A stretch of 64,000 nucleotides of DNA, from positions 62,001-126,000 of the forward strand of contig NZ_QICJ01000006.1 of the NCBI RefSeq assembly GCF_003201105.1, read 5' to 3'. This DNA is from Dyella sp. AtDHG13 (GTDB lineage Bacteria; Pseudomonadota; Gammaproteobacteria; Xanthomonadales; Rhodanobacteraceae). This document shows positions 1 to 8,219 of this stretch, one piece after another. The position numbers and the translations under genes are program-made. Under the pieces are notes generated by a model. The model searched no databases. It saw only the letters and a list, made by a program, of their open reading frames with translations, and was not told where the DNA came from. Every line of letters starts with the position of its first letter. Position 1 is the first letter of the stretch.

Positions 1-28
1 ATGCGCGGCATTCCGCCAACGCGGCCAT
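1..28 (-). CDS. Start of a gene downstream of the YbbA-type ATPase, probably its FtsX/YbbP-type permease (partial)
   Basis: An ATG on the minus strand at 28-26 overlaps the stop codon of the ABC ATPase gene as TGATG. The reading frame stays open to the window edge (M-A-A-L-A-E-C-R-A). A TGATG junction is typical of translational coupling. In YbbA-type systems the ATPase gene is normally followed by its large permease gene, so that identity is inferred from position only; nine residues cannot show homology. Confidence 0.45.
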
Positions 29-774
29 CACGGCGCCACCGCCGCGGAAGCGCGCGGCGCGACGAGCACGCGGCCGTTGTCCAGCGTCACCTGCCGCGCG
101 CAGCGCGCGGCGAGGCGGGGATCGTGGGTCACCAGCACCAGGGTCGTGCGGTGATCGTGGTTCAGTGCGAACAGCAGATCGCTCACGTGCTGGCCGGTGC
201 GCTGGTCCAGATTGCCGGTGGGTTCGTCCGCGAACAGCAGGCGGGGGCTGTGCACGAAGGCGCGGGCGATGGCCACGCGCTGCTGTTCGCCGCCGGAGAG
301 CTGCGCCGGATAGTGCCGACGCCGCGCCGTCAGTTCGACCGCCTCCAGTGCTTCGCGGGCGCGGCCGCGCGCGTCGTCGCGGCCTTCCAGATCCAGCGGC
401 AGCATCACGTTTTCCTCGGCGGTCAGCGCCGGCAACAGGTGGAACGACTGGAACACGAAACCGACCAGGCGGCGGCGCAGGTCCGCGCGGGCTTCTTCGT
501 CCATGCGTTCTAGCGAGTTGCCGTCCAGCGCGATATGCCCGCTGGACGGCGTATCCAGCCCGGCCAGCAGGCCGAGCAGGGTGGTCTTGCCCGAGCCCGA
601 CGCGCCGACGATGGCGAAACTTTCGCCTTCGCGCACCTGCAGCGACACACCGCTGAGGATGTCCAGCCGGCCCTCGGGGCCCTGAACCGACTTGCTAACA
701 TCGGTCGCGTCCAACAGGACACCCTTGGGGCCGGGTTGCGGGCTCCCGGATATTGCGGAGGCATTGCCACTCAT
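28..774 (-). CDS. ybbA: ABC transporter ATP-binding protein, YbbA/LolD-like
   Basis: A 248-residue nucleotide-binding subunit. The Walker A motif GASGSGKT, the Q-loop in VFQSFHLL, the signature [14 protein letters not shown], the Walker B LLFADEP and the switch histidine in VTHD are all visible in order, so it should be an active ATPase of the MacB/LolD/YbbA class that works with an FtsX-like permease. The frame stays open upstream, but the true start is taken at 774 because an AAAGGA Shine-Dalgarno lies 8-9 bases before that ATG and the added upstream sequence is antisense to tesA. It is divergent from tesA, as ybbA is in Escherichia coli, and the two ATG codons share the bases CATG. The substrate is unknown; envelope lipid or lipoprotein export is a family-level inference. 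Confidence 0.9.
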   Translation of the reverse strand: MSGNASAISGSPQPGPKGVLLDATDVSKSVQGPEGRLDILSGVSLQVREGESFAIVGASGSGKTTLLGLLAGLDTPSSGHIALDGNSLERMDEEARADLRRRLVGFVFQSFHLLPALTAEENVMLPLDLEGRDDARGRAREALEAVELTARRRHYPAQLSGGEQQRVAIARAFVHSPRLLFADEPTGNLDQRTGQHVSDLLFALNHDHRTTLVLVTHDPRLAARCARQVTLDNGRVLVAPRASAAVAP

Positions 775-1390
775 GCGTCGTTTCCTTTGCTGCCTGGTCG
801 TGCTGTGGGGTGCCGTCATCGGCACCGCGCAGGCGGCGCCGCCGAAAACCGTGCTCGTGCTGGGCGATTCGCTGTCCGCTGCGCACAACATTCCGGTCGA
901 GGCCGGCTGGGTCCATCTGCTCGGTGACCGTCTGGCCAAGATGGAGCCGGGTTGGACCGTGGTCAATGCCAGCATCAGCGGTGAAACCTCGCTCAGCGGA
1001 CGCAACCGTCTTCCGGCGCTGCTGGAAAAGACCCATCCGGCGGTGCTGGTGATCGAGCTGGGCGCCAACGACGGCCTGCGCGGCCTGCCCCTGGCCCAGT
1101 TGAAGGAGAACCTGGCCGCCATGATCGATGCCGGCCAGAAGGCCCACGCCCGGGTGCTGCTGCTGGGCATCGAGCTGCCGGTGAATTACGGCCCGCAGTA
1201 CCGCGATGGCTTGCGCGCCGTGTATGCCGACCTGGCCAAATCCAAGCACGTGGCCCTGGTGCCCTTCCTGTTGGATGGCGTGGCGCTGAAGCCGGAGTTG
1301 ATGCAGGAGGACGGCCTGCACCCCGTGGCCGCCGGCGAGCCCCTGGTGCTGGACAACGTATGGAAGGAGTTGGCGCCGCTTTTGCGCTGA
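773..1390 (+). CDS. tesA: Periplasmic arylesterase/acyl-CoA thioesterase I (SGNH hydrolase)
   Basis: A 205-residue secreted GDSL/SGNH hydrolase that cleaves acyl esters and thioesters. An N-terminal signal peptide (residues 1-21, ending A-Q-A) precedes block I, VLVLGDSLS, with the nucleophile Ser33. Block II has the oxyanion glycine in SGETS, block III has GANDGLRG, and block V has DGLHP with Asp180 and His183 as the other triad members. The length matches TesA of enterobacteria. The start at 773 is preceded by GGAGG about 11 bases upstream. It is divergent from the ABC ATPase gene, with overlapping start codons. Confidence 0.93.
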   Translation: MRRFLCCLVVLWGAVIGTAQAAPPKTVLVLGDSLSAAHNIPVEAGWVHLLGDRLAKMEPGWTVVNASISGETSLSGRNRLPALLEKTHPAVLVIELGANDGLRGLPLAQLKENLAAMIDAGQKAHARVLLLGIELPVNYGPQYRDGLRAVYADLAKSKHVALVPFLLDGVALKPELMQEDGLHPVAAGEPLVLDNVWKELAPLLR

Positions 1391-1478
1391 AAACGGCAGT
1401 ACGTGATGATAATCACAACCGCGCGTGAATCGGGCGTCACTGCCTTCACACGACCCTCACGATGGCGGTCGTTAGCTG

Positions 1479-1492
1479 TTCACCTTTGTGAA
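1479..1492. promoter_or_regulatory. Short perfect inverted repeat upstream of the response regulator gene
   Basis: TTCAC-CTTT-GTGAA lies 20 bases before the start codon of the OmpR-type regulator and just upstream of its AGGAGG ribosome-binding site. Its size and position would suit an operator or an RNA hairpin in the leader. There is no T-tract, so a terminator is unlikely. Confidence 0.3.
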
Positions 1493-1512
1493 GTCAGCTT
1501 CAGGAGGTACGG

Positions 1513-2244
1513 ATGAGCTCGCGCGACGAACAAGCAGGACTGATCCTTCTGGTCGAGGACAACCGCCAGATCGCAGAAATGGTCGGCGAATTTCTGGAGC
1601 GCAGGGGATACTCGGTCGACTACGCGGCCGATGGCGTCAGTGGTCTGCACCTGGCCGTTTCCAACAGCTACGACGTGGTCGTGCTCGACCTGATGCTGCC
1701 GGGCATGGACGGCCTGGACGTGTGCCGCAAGCTGCGGCGCGACGCCAAGAAATCCACCCCGGTGCTCATGCTCACCGCCCGCGACACGCTCGAAGACAAA
1801 CTCATCGGCCTGGAAGCCGGCGCCGACGACTACCTGGTCAAGCCCTTCGAGGTGCGCGAACTGGAAGCGCGCCTGCGCGCACTGATCCGCCGCGACCGCC
1901 GCCAGGTATCCACCGAAATCCTTACCGTGGGCGACATGACGCTCGACACCGCCACGCTGCGTCTGGTGCGCGGCGGACAGGAGCTCACCGTGTCGCCGAT
2001 CGGGCTGAAGTTGCTGGCGATCCTCATGCGCGAATCGCCCCGCGTGGTGAGCCGCCGCGACATCGAACGCGAGATCTGGGGCGACACCTTGCCCGATTCG
2101 GACACCTTGCGGTCCCATCTCTATAATCTGCGCCGCGTCATCGACAAACCGTTCGATCGCCCGCTGCTGCATACCATCCACTCCGCCGGATATCGCCTTG
2201 CCGATCTTGAGTCGGAGGTGGCCTCGGCCTCGCAGCCGGCATGA
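1513..2244 (+). CDS. OmpR/PhoB-family DNA-binding response regulator
   Basis: A 243-residue two-domain regulator. The receiver domain (about 10-125) has the acidic pair E15-D16, the phosphoacceptor Asp59 in VVLDLMLPGMDG, the conserved Thr88 and Lys110 in YLVKPF. The C-terminal winged helix (about 140-235) has the usual recognition-helix region SDTLRSHLYNLRRVID and ends with the family hairpin HTIHSAGYRL. A strong AGGAGG sits 6 bases before the ATG. The cognate kinase gene follows after 21 bases, so the pair is probably one operon. The input signal and regulon cannot be told from sequence. Confidence 0.93.
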   Translation: MSSRDEQAGLILLVEDNRQIAEMVGEFLERRGYSVDYAADGVSGLHLAVSNSYDVVVLDLMLPGMDGLDVCRKLRRDAKKSTPVLMLTARDTLEDKLIGLEAGADDYLVKPFEVRELEARLRALIRRDRRQVSTEILTVGDMTLDTATLRLVRGGQELTVSPIGLKLLAILMRESPRVVSRRDIEREIWGDTLPDSDTLRSHLYNLRRVIDKPFDRPLLHTIHSAGYRLADLESEVASASQPA

Positions 2245-2265
2245 TCGTGTCCGCATGAGTTGATT

Positions 2266-3246
2266 ATGGCCAGCAGGGGCAGTTCCAAGCCCGCGCGGAT
2301 CTTCCCGCGCGGGCGCTTTCATCGGCGCATGGCGATCATCTTTGGCCTGCAGTTGCTGGCCATCGTGATCGTGTGCCTGATGGGTTTCTACGACGTCGCG
2401 CCGATGGGCGCGGTGCTCGCGCTCATCGTCATCATCAGCGCGCTGTCATGGCTGGCCGCGCGGCGCGAATGGACGCCGGTCAGCCGTCTTGCGCAGGCCG
2501 TCAGCGCGTGGGACGAACAATCCAGCGGCCTGGATGGCTGGCGGCCCGACCAGATCTCGCGCCGCACCGACGCCGACGTGGCTACGCTAGCGAGCAGCCT
2601 CTACGGTTTTGCCAACCGCATCGCCGGATACAACCAGCGCGAGCGCAACTTCACCCGCGACGCAAGCCACGAACTGCGCAGCCCGCTCACCGTGATCAAG
2701 ATGTCCGCCGACATGCTGGCCGACGACGCCTCGCTGGGCGAGTTCGGCCAGCGCTCCGTGCAACGCATCAAGCGCTCCACGCGCGAAATGGAAGCACTGG
2801 TCGAGGCCTTGCTGATCCTGGCGCGCGAATCGGACAACGGGCTCACCGAAGAGGATTTCGTCGTCAACGACGTGATCCGCCACGAGCTGCCGGATGTGAT
2901 GGAAATGCTGGAAGGGCGCCCGATCACGCTGGAACTCGACGAGCCCGCGCGCTTCGCCTTGCACGGCTCGCCACGCGTATTCGCCGTGCTGTGCTGGCAA
3001 CTGATCCGCAATGCCTGCCAGCAGGCGGAAGGCGGCACCGTAGTGATCACCGTGATGCCGGGCATGGTGACGGTGACGCACCGTTATGACGACTCGCACG
3101 GCCGCGCCAACCGTCATGGTTTCGAACTGGCCATCGCGCAGCGCATCAGCGAGCGTTTCCAGTGGCCCCTGGAATTGCAGACGCACGACGGACGCCGCCA
3201 CATAGCGCGCATCCGCTTTCCGGAATCGACGCCGCTGCCTGCCTGA
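2266..3246 (+). CDS. Membrane histidine kinase with a reduced catalytic domain
   Basis: A 326-residue sensor kinase paired with the preceding OmpR-type regulator. Two closely spaced membrane helices (about 22-41 and 45-65) leave almost no periplasmic loop, so sensing is probably within the membrane. A linker follows, then a HisKA domain with His135 in RDASHELRSP. The ATPase domain is short: the N-box WQLIRNACQ (Asn249) is recognisable and the C-terminal HGFELAIAQRI resembles the G2 segment, but the expected DxGxG of the G1 box is absent. The protein ends only about 80 residues after the N-box. A TTG at 2260 or an ATG at 2329 are alternative starts; no clear ribosome-binding site decides between them. 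Confidence 0.82.
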   Translation: MASRGSSKPARIFPRGRFHRRMAIIFGLQLLAIVIVCLMGFYDVAPMGAVLALIVIISALSWLAARREWTPVSRLAQAVSAWDEQSSGLDGWRPDQISRRTDADVATLASSLYGFANRIAGYNQRERNFTRDASHELRSPLTVIKMSADMLADDASLGEFGQRSVQRIKRSTREMEALVEALLILARESDNGLTEEDFVVNDVIRHELPDVMEMLEGRPITLELDEPARFALHGSPRVFAVLCWQLIRNACQQAEGGTVVITVMPGMVTVTHRYDDSHGRANRHGFELAIAQRISERFQWPLELQTHDGRRHIARIRFPESTPLPA

Positions 3247-3284
3247 GCATGCCTGGCGCTGCGTCTCCTTCGGCGCCTGCCTAC

Positions 3285-3352
3285 CTCAAAATCTTCGAGC
3301 CGTATCCAACTTCCTCACCGTCATCCCGGCTTTCGCCGGAATGACGGTGAGG
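3285..3352. repeat. Dispersed palindromic repeat, short copy
   Basis: A CCTCACCGTCATCCCGGC arm and its inverted GCCGGAATGACGGTGAGG arm flank a small TTTC loop, preceded by the outer motif TCAAAATCTTCGAGC that also occurs at the other copies. It lies between the convergent 3' ends of the kinase gene and the CoA-transferase gene, where it could also act as a bidirectional transcription stop. Confidence 0.75.
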
Positions 3353-3361
3353 AGCAGGGGT

Positions 3362-4720
3362 TCACTGCTTCAGCGACGGGCTCACCGCGAACGCGCAGCC
3401 CGTCTTCGCCTTCACGTCATCCAGCGTCACGCCGTCGTGCAGTTCGATCAGGGTCAGGCCTTTGCCTTTGTCGACCGAGAACACGCACAGGTCGGTGATG
3501 ATCAGGTCCACGCATTCCTTGCCGGTGATGGGCAGGTCGCACTGATTCTTGATCTTGGGCGAACCGTCCTTCGCGGTGTGCTCCATCAGCACGACCACGC
3601 GCTTCACGCCGCTGACCAGGTCCATCGCGCCGCCGGGCCCCTTCACCATCTTGCCCGGCACCATCCAGTTGGCGATGTCGCCGGTGCAGGACACTTCCAG
3701 GCCGCCGAGGATGGACAGGTCGATATGGCCGCCGCGGATCATCGCGAACGATTCGGCGCTGGAGAAGAAGCTCGAGCCGGGCAGGGCGGTGATGGTCTGC
3801 TTGCCGGCGTTGATCAGGTCCGGATCCACGTTCGCTTCATCCGGGAACGGGCCGATGCCGAGCAGGCCGTTCTCCGACTGCAGCGTGACGTCCATGCCCG
3901 GCGGGATGTAATTGGCCACCAGCGTGGGAATGCCGATGCCGAGGTTCACGTAGAAACCGTCCTGCAGTTCCTTCGCGGCGCGCTGCGCCATGGCCGTGCG
4001 GATCGGGCTTTCCTTGCCGGTGTTGGCGCCGGCCACGGTGCGGAACTCGATGCGCTTCTCGTAGGACGGGCCCTGGATGATGCGATCGACGTAGATGCCC
4101 GGCACGTGGATGTTGTTCGGATCGAGCGAACCCACTTCGACCAGTTCTTCCACCTCGGCCACGCAGACCTTGCCGCAGGTGGCGATCATCGGGTTGAAGT
4201 TGCGCGCGGTTTCGCGGAACACCAGGTTGCCCAGGCGATCGCCCTTCCAGGCTTTCACGATGGACAGGTCGGCATGGATGGCCTCTTCCAGCACGTATTC
4301 CTTGCCGTTGAAGACCTTGGTTTCCTTGCCTTCGGCCAGCTTGGTGCCGAACGCCGTGCGCGTGTAGAAGCCCGGGATGCCCGCGCCGCCGGCGCGCAGC
4401 TTCTCCGCCAGCGTGCCCTGCGGCACGAGGTGCAGCTCCAGTTCGCCGGCCAGCACCTGGCGCTCGAATTCCTTGTTCTCGCCCACGTAGGAGGCATACA
4501 CGCGCTTGACCTGCCGGGTCTTGAGCAGCGGGCCCATGCCGAAGTCATCCACGCCGGCATTGTTGCCCACGATGGTGAGCCCCTTGGTGCCCGCCTTCAG
4601 CAGTGCAGCGATGAGGTTCTCGGGAATGCCGCACAGGCCGAAGCCGCCGGCGGCGATGGTCATGTCGTCGAACAGCAGGCCGTCGAGAGCTTGCGCCGCG
4701 CTTGCATAAACCTTGTCCAT
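3362..4720 (-). CDS. Succinyl-CoA:3-ketoacid CoA-transferase, A and B subunits fused
   Basis: A 452-residue class I CoA-transferase that moves CoA from succinyl-CoA to acetoacetate (ketone body or ketoacid use). Residues 1-229 match the ScoA/AtoD subunit, including [13 protein letters not shown] and the end EKRIEFRTV. After a linker of about 15 residues, residues 244-452 match the ScoB/AtoA subunit ([14 protein letters not shown]). The catalytic glutamate is Glu283 in [10 protein letters not shown]. No stop codon separates the halves, so the protein resembles the single-chain mitochondrial enzyme rather than the usual two-gene bacterial form. The start at 4720 (MDKVY) was chosen because homology begins there; the frame upstream is antisense to the isoaspartyl peptidase gene. 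Confidence 0.9.
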   Translation of the reverse strand: MDKVYASAAQALDGLLFDDMTIAAGGFGLCGIPENLIAALLKAGTKGLTIVGNNAGVDDFGMGPLLKTRQVKRVYASYVGENKEFERQVLAGELELHLVPQGTLAEKLRAGGAGIPGFYTRTAFGTKLAEGKETKVFNGKEYVLEEAIHADLSIVKAWKGDRLGNLVFRETARNFNPMIATCGKVCVAEVEELVEVGSLDPNNIHVPGIYVDRIIQGPSYEKRIEFRTVAGANTGKESPIRTAMAQRAAKELQDGFYVNLGIGIPTLVANYIPPGMDVTLQSENGLLGIGPFPDEANVDPDLINAGKQTITALPGSSFFSSAESFAMIRGGHIDLSILGGLEVSCTGDIANWMVPGKMVKGPGGAMDLVSGVKRVVVLMEHTAKDGSPKIKNQCDLPITGKECVDLIITDLCVFSVDKGKGLTLIELHDGVTLDDVKAKTGCAFAVSPSLKQ

Positions 4721-4912
4721 TGCGATGCCTTCTTGCAGGGGAGAGCCAGCTGCCAAGGATACGACGGAATGGTGACCGCACATGCTGTACCAAGGTCGCA
4801 AGGCGGATGGATGGCGCCGTGAAGCGGCTTGAGCCTTGACGTCGCACCATCCGGATGAGCATGGAGGAAATGGCTGGCTATACTCCCGCCAACGTTGTGG
4901 GGAGTGCCGTCC

Positions 4913-5947
4913 GTGAAGTCCAGCCGTCTTGTCGCCGCTGTCGCGGCGCTGGGGATAGCGTCCATGAGCCATGCCGCTTCGCCGGTGTTGGTGATCCATG
5001 GTGGGGCGGGCGTGATCAAGCGTGACATGACACCGGTCAGGGAGAAGGCCGTGCGCGCCGCGCTGACGCAGGCCCTGCAGAGCGGCTATGCGCAGCTCAA
5101 GGCCGGCAAGAGCGCGGTGGAGGCGGTGTCGGCGGCGATCGTCGTGCTCGAGGATGACCCCAACTTCAATGCGGGCAAGGGTTCGGTCTTCACGCACGAT
5201 GGCAAGAACGAGATGGACGCCGCCGTCATGGATGGCGCGACTCTGGAGGCGGGCTCGGTGGCCGGCGTGCATCGCGTGAAGAACCCGATCCTGCTGGCGC
5301 GCGCGGTGATGGAGAAATCGCAGCACGTGATGCTGGTAGGCGACGGCGCTGAGGAGTTCGCCAGGCAAGTAGGCGTCACTCTGGTCGATCCCGCGTACTT
5401 CCGCACGGACGAGCGTTGGCAGCAGTTGCAGAAGGCGCTCAAGGAAGACGAGAACCACGAGAAGCATTCCGACCCGGAAACGGCCAGGCATTTCGGTACG
5501 GTCGGCGCTGTTGCGCTCGATGCCGAAGGGCATCTGGCGGCGGGCACGTCCACCGGCGGCATGAACGACAAGCGCTGGGGACGTGTCGGCGACTCCCCGC
5601 TCATCGGCGCGGGCACCTATGCCAATTCAGGCTGCGCGGTATCCGGCACGGGCTGGGGCGAGTACTACATCCGCACCGTGGCGGCGCATGAGATCTGCAT
5701 GCGTGTGACGCAGATGCGCGTGCCGCTGCGTCGTGCGGCGGCCGAGGTGATCAATCAGGAAATCCCGTCGATGGGCGGCAATGGCGGCGCCATTGCGCTG
5801 GACGCGAACGGCACCGTATCGATGCCGTTCAATACCGATGGCATGTATCGCGGCTGGATCGGCGCCGATGGCGTGCCGCACGTGGCCATTTATGGCGATG
5901 AGGACGACGGCACTTCGGAGCCCTTGCCCGAGAGCAAGGGTGAGTGA
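4913..5947 (+). CDS. Secreted isoaspartyl peptidase/L-asparaginase (plant-type, Ntn hydrolase)
   Basis: A 344-residue precursor of the IaaA/plant-type asparaginase family, which removes isoaspartyl residues from dipeptides and hydrolyses asparagine. A signal peptide (about 1-21, ending S-H-A) precedes [11 protein letters not shown]. The autocleavage site is Gly195-Thr196 in [11 protein letters not shown]; Thr196 becomes the N-terminal nucleophile of the small subunit. The following [17 protein letters not shown] is the family's substrate-pocket signature. The GTG at 4913 was chosen because GGGGAG lies 8 bases upstream; TTG 4895 and GTG 4904 are open but lack that spacing. The gene is divergent from the CoA-transferase gene. 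Confidence 0.9.
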   Translation: MKSSRLVAAVAALGIASMSHAASPVLVIHGGAGVIKRDMTPVREKAVRAALTQALQSGYAQLKAGKSAVEAVSAAIVVLEDDPNFNAGKGSVFTHDGKNEMDAAVMDGATLEAGSVAGVHRVKNPILLARAVMEKSQHVMLVGDGAEEFARQVGVTLVDPAYFRTDERWQQLQKALKEDENHEKHSDPETARHFGTVGAVALDAEGHLAAGTSTGGMNDKRWGRVGDSPLIGAGTYANSGCAVSGTGWGEYYIRTVAAHEICMRVTQMRVPLRRAAAEVINQEIPSMGGNGGAIALDANGTVSMPFNTDGMYRGWIGADGVPHVAIYGDEDDGTSEPLPESKGE

Positions 5948-5957
5948 AAGACATAGG

Positions 5958-6039
5958 AGTGAGTGAAGAGAAGTGAGAAGTGAGAGAAGAGCGTGGCACG
6001 GGCCGGCTTTCTCTCACTTCTCACTTCTCTTCACTCACT
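5958..6039. repeat. Perfect 31-bp inverted repeat of GAGTGA/GAAGTGA units
   Basis: The left arm 5958-5988 and right arm 6009-6039 are exact reverse complements, separated by a 20-base loop rich in G and C. The arms are made of short purine-rich units (AGTGAGTGAAGAG, AAGTGAGAAG) unlike the surrounding GC-rich DNA. The repeat lies between the convergent ends of the isoaspartyl peptidase gene and the RegA-type regulator gene, so a transcript from either side would form a long hairpin. There is no T-tract. Confidence 0.85.
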
Positions 6040-6048
6040 TCTCGCTTC

Positions 6049-6612
6049 TCAATCCTCGCTCTCCGGCCTTTCCCGTACCGGGTGTTTGCTGAGCTTGCGC
6101 TGCAGCGTGCGGCGATGCATGCCCAGGCGGCGGGCGGTTTCCGAGATGTTGCCGTCGCATTCGGTCAGTACGCGCTGGATGTGTTCCCATTCCAGGCGGC
6201 GCAGGGCCAGCGGTGCTTCCGGTGCGTCGATCACGTCGTCTTCGCTGGCGGCGGTGTCGCCGTCGAGGAGGGCGCGCACCACGGCATCGGCGTCCACGGG
6301 CTTGGCGAGGTAGTCGTGCGCGCCGCGCTTGATGGCTTCAACGGCGGTGGCGATGGAGGCGTAGCCGGTCAGCAGCAGCACGCGGATTTCGGGCACCAGG
6401 GCCTGCAGTTCCGGGATCAGGCGCAGGCCGTTCTCTTCGCCGAGCTTCAGGTCGAGCACGCAGTAGCGCGGCTGGTGGCGGCGGGTGAGCGCGCGGGCCT
6501 CATCGGCGTTGCTGGCGGTGATGACCTCGAAGCCGCGCGAGCTCAGCGCACGCGCAAGCACGCGGGCAAAAGTGGCGTCGTCATCGATAATGAGTAGTTG
6601 CTGATCGCTCAT
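6049..6612 (-). CDS. regA: RegA/PrrA/ActR-type redox response regulator
   Basis: A 187-residue regulator. The receiver domain (about 5-120) has the acidic cluster D10-D11-D12, the phosphoacceptor Asp54 in CVLDLKLGEENG and the lysine in YLAKPVD. The C-terminal Fis-type helix-turn-helix ISETARRLGMHRRTLQRKL is the near-invariant DNA-binding helix of the RegA/PrrA/ActR family, which controls respiration and redox metabolism. GAGGAG is 6 bases before the ATG. The sensor gene regB lies 98 bases upstream on the same strand, so the two probably share a transcript. Confidence 0.92.
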   Translation of the reverse strand: MSDQQLLIIDDDATFARVLARALSSRGFEVITASNADEARALTRRHQPRYCVLDLKLGEENGLRLIPELQALVPEIRVLLLTGYASIATAVEAIKRGAHDYLAKPVDADAVVRALLDGDTAASEDDVIDAPEAPLALRRLEWEHIQRVLTECDGNISETARRLGMHRRTLQRKLSKHPVRERPESED

Positions 6613-6710
6613 GGTGTTCTCCTCGGCATCGTGCCGATGTAGGCATTTTCGCCGCTGCGACAACGCATGCCTATGTGGCCACGTGCCACTGTGGCTATCC
6701 GCCGCAGGGA

Positions 6711-7985
6711 TTATGGCGCAGCGATCACCGCCAGCGGCAGGCGCAGCCGCATCTGGGCGCCATGCCCGGTATTGAGCGCGATCAGTTCGCCTTCCAGGCG
6801 TTCGGCGGTGGCTTCGGCCAGCGCGAGCCCAATGCCCAGTCCGGTCTGCTTGTGCGAGCGGCCAAGTTCAGACAATTCCCCAGTGGGGTCGGCAAAGCCG
6901 GGTCCGTGGTCGGCCACGATCAGCTCCAGCCAACCGCCATCCCGCCGCACGGTGAGTGCCACGGCCTGTGAGTGATGGAGCGCGGAAGCATCCGCGGCGT
7001 TGTTCAGCAGATTCAGCAGGGCATGGCGCAGGCCCGGTGGCGTGCGCAAAACAGTGCGCGCGGCCTCCTGGTCGAGCGCAAGCGCCAGGTCCGCTTCCGG
7101 ACGCAACAGCTGGAACCGTTCCAGGCAGCCGTGGATGAAGCTGTCCACGGTGAGCTGTTCCGGTTCCTGCGAGAGCTGCGCCTTGCCGAAGGCGACCATC
7201 TCGCGAAGGATGGTGCGGCAGCGGTCGACCTGTCCTTCCAGCAATGCCAGATCGTCGGCCAGTGCGGTGTCACCGGCGTGCTCGCGGCGCAGCTCGGGCA
7301 GCAGCGTGCGCATGGTGGCCAGGGGCGTGTTGAGTTCGTGCGCGGCGCCCGCCGCCTGCGTGGCGATGGCGAGAATGCCTTCGTCGCGCAAGGCACGCTC
7401 GCGCACGCGCTGCATTTCCAGCTGCTGCAGGCGCACGGCGCGCGCCAGCCGGTTGATGAAGAAGCCCAGCAGCACCGCCATGATCACGAAGTTCACGCCC
7501 ATGCCGAGCACGTGCAGCGAGAACTCGGCGGTGGAATGCATGGGCACCGGCAACGGCACGTACCAGAACAACAGCACCGCGTAGGCCGCGCCCACCAGGG
7601 CCGCGACGGCGAGCACCGCGTTGACCGTCAGCGCCGCCGCGCTCAGCGCGATGGGAATCAGCAATAGCGAAATAAAGGGATTGCTCGCGCCGCCGGTGAA
7701 ATGCAGCAGATAGCCCAGCACCAGCGTGTCCACGCCCACGTGGAGGATGGTTTCCCATTGGCGGATGGGCCAGGGCTGGGTGAGTCGCCAGGCAGCAAAC
7801 ACTGCGAACACGGCGAGCAGGCCGATGCCGACCATCAAGGGCAGCAGCGGGATGTCCATGTGCATCCACAGGGCACAGACCAGCACGGCGGTGCTCTGCC
7901 CGGCGATGGCGCAGATGCGCAGCCAGGCGAGGCTGCGGAAAAGGGTGCGTGGGCCGATGCGTTGCTGCGTGGAGGGGCGTTTCAT
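6711..7985 (-). CDS. regB: RegB/PrrB-type redox sensor histidine kinase
   Basis: A 424-residue inner-membrane kinase with about six helices (25-180). The loop GGASNPF (98-104) matches the GGxxNPF quinone-binding signature of RegB. The H-box AAHELNTPLATM carries His216, and Cys256 in QVDRCRTILREM lies 40 residues later, the same offset as His225 and redox-active Cys265 reported for Rhodobacter capsulatus RegB. The N-box (LLNLLNNAADAS), G1 (DHGPGF) and G2 (GLGIGLALAEA) are intact. Family knowledge: it senses the ubiquinone pool and phosphorylates RegA. An upstream ATG at 8015 would add 10 residues; neither start has a convincing ribosome-binding site. Confidence 0.9.
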   Translation of the reverse strand: MKRPSTQQRIGPRTLFRSLAWLRICAIAGQSTAVLVCALWMHMDIPLLPLMVGIGLLAVFAVFAAWRLTQPWPIRQWETILHVGVDTLVLGYLLHFTGGASNPFISLLLIPIALSAAALTVNAVLAVAALVGAAYAVLLFWYVPLPVPMHSTAEFSLHVLGMGVNFVIMAVLLGFFINRLARAVRLQQLEMQRVRERALRDEGILAIATQAAGAAHELNTPLATMRTLLPELRREHAGDTALADDLALLEGQVDRCRTILREMVAFGKAQLSQEPEQLTVDSFIHGCLERFQLLRPEADLALALDQEAARTVLRTPPGLRHALLNLLNNAADASALHHSQAVALTVRRDGGWLELIVADHGPGFADPTGELSELGRSHKQTGLGIGLALAEATAERLEGELIALNTGHGAQMRLRLPLAVIAAP

Positions 7986-8063
7986 GGGCGGGATACTAGC
8001 CGGTTTGTTCGGCATCCCCGATATAGGGTACGCAGGTGCGTCGCTATGGGTCCCGGTTTTTAT

Positions 8064-8092
8064 CGTCATTCCGGGGCAGGCCGGAATCCAGA
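8064..8092. repeat. Half copy of the dispersed palindromic repeat
   Basis: CGTCATTCCGGGGCAGGCC followed by GGAATCCAG matches the left arm of the full-length copy at 40345-40484. No matching right arm was found nearby. It lies just upstream of regB. Confidence 0.55.
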
Positions 8093-8178
8093 TGCGAGGC
8101 GTGGCGATGGTCGCGAAAAGCTGGTCAGCCCTTCAGCGACTGCCGACCTGACGGCGATGGGCTGCGGCGGCGTAGGCC

Positions 8179-8209
8179 CAAAAAAACTCGCCCCGGCGAG
8201 CGGGGCGAG
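8179..8209 (-). terminator. Rho-independent terminator of the peptide transporter gene
   Basis: On the minus strand the stem CTCGCCCC/GGGGCGAG is followed by seven T residues, 11 bases after the stop codon of the POT transporter gene. Strong stem plus T-tract. Confidence 0.88.
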
Positions 8210-8219
8210 CAGTGGTCGA

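Noticed and set aside
775-1170. N-terminal extension of the ABC ATPase gene to 1170
   Set aside because: The extra 132 residues are antisense to tesA and lack family character; the ATG at 774 has a good ribosome-binding site.
3341-4822. A 493-codon plus-strand open frame
   Set aside because: Antisense to the fused CoA-transferase gene; no recognisable motif.
4721-5533. N-terminal extension of the CoA-transferase gene to 5533
   Set aside because: The added residues are antisense to the isoaspartyl peptidase gene and precede the normal family start.
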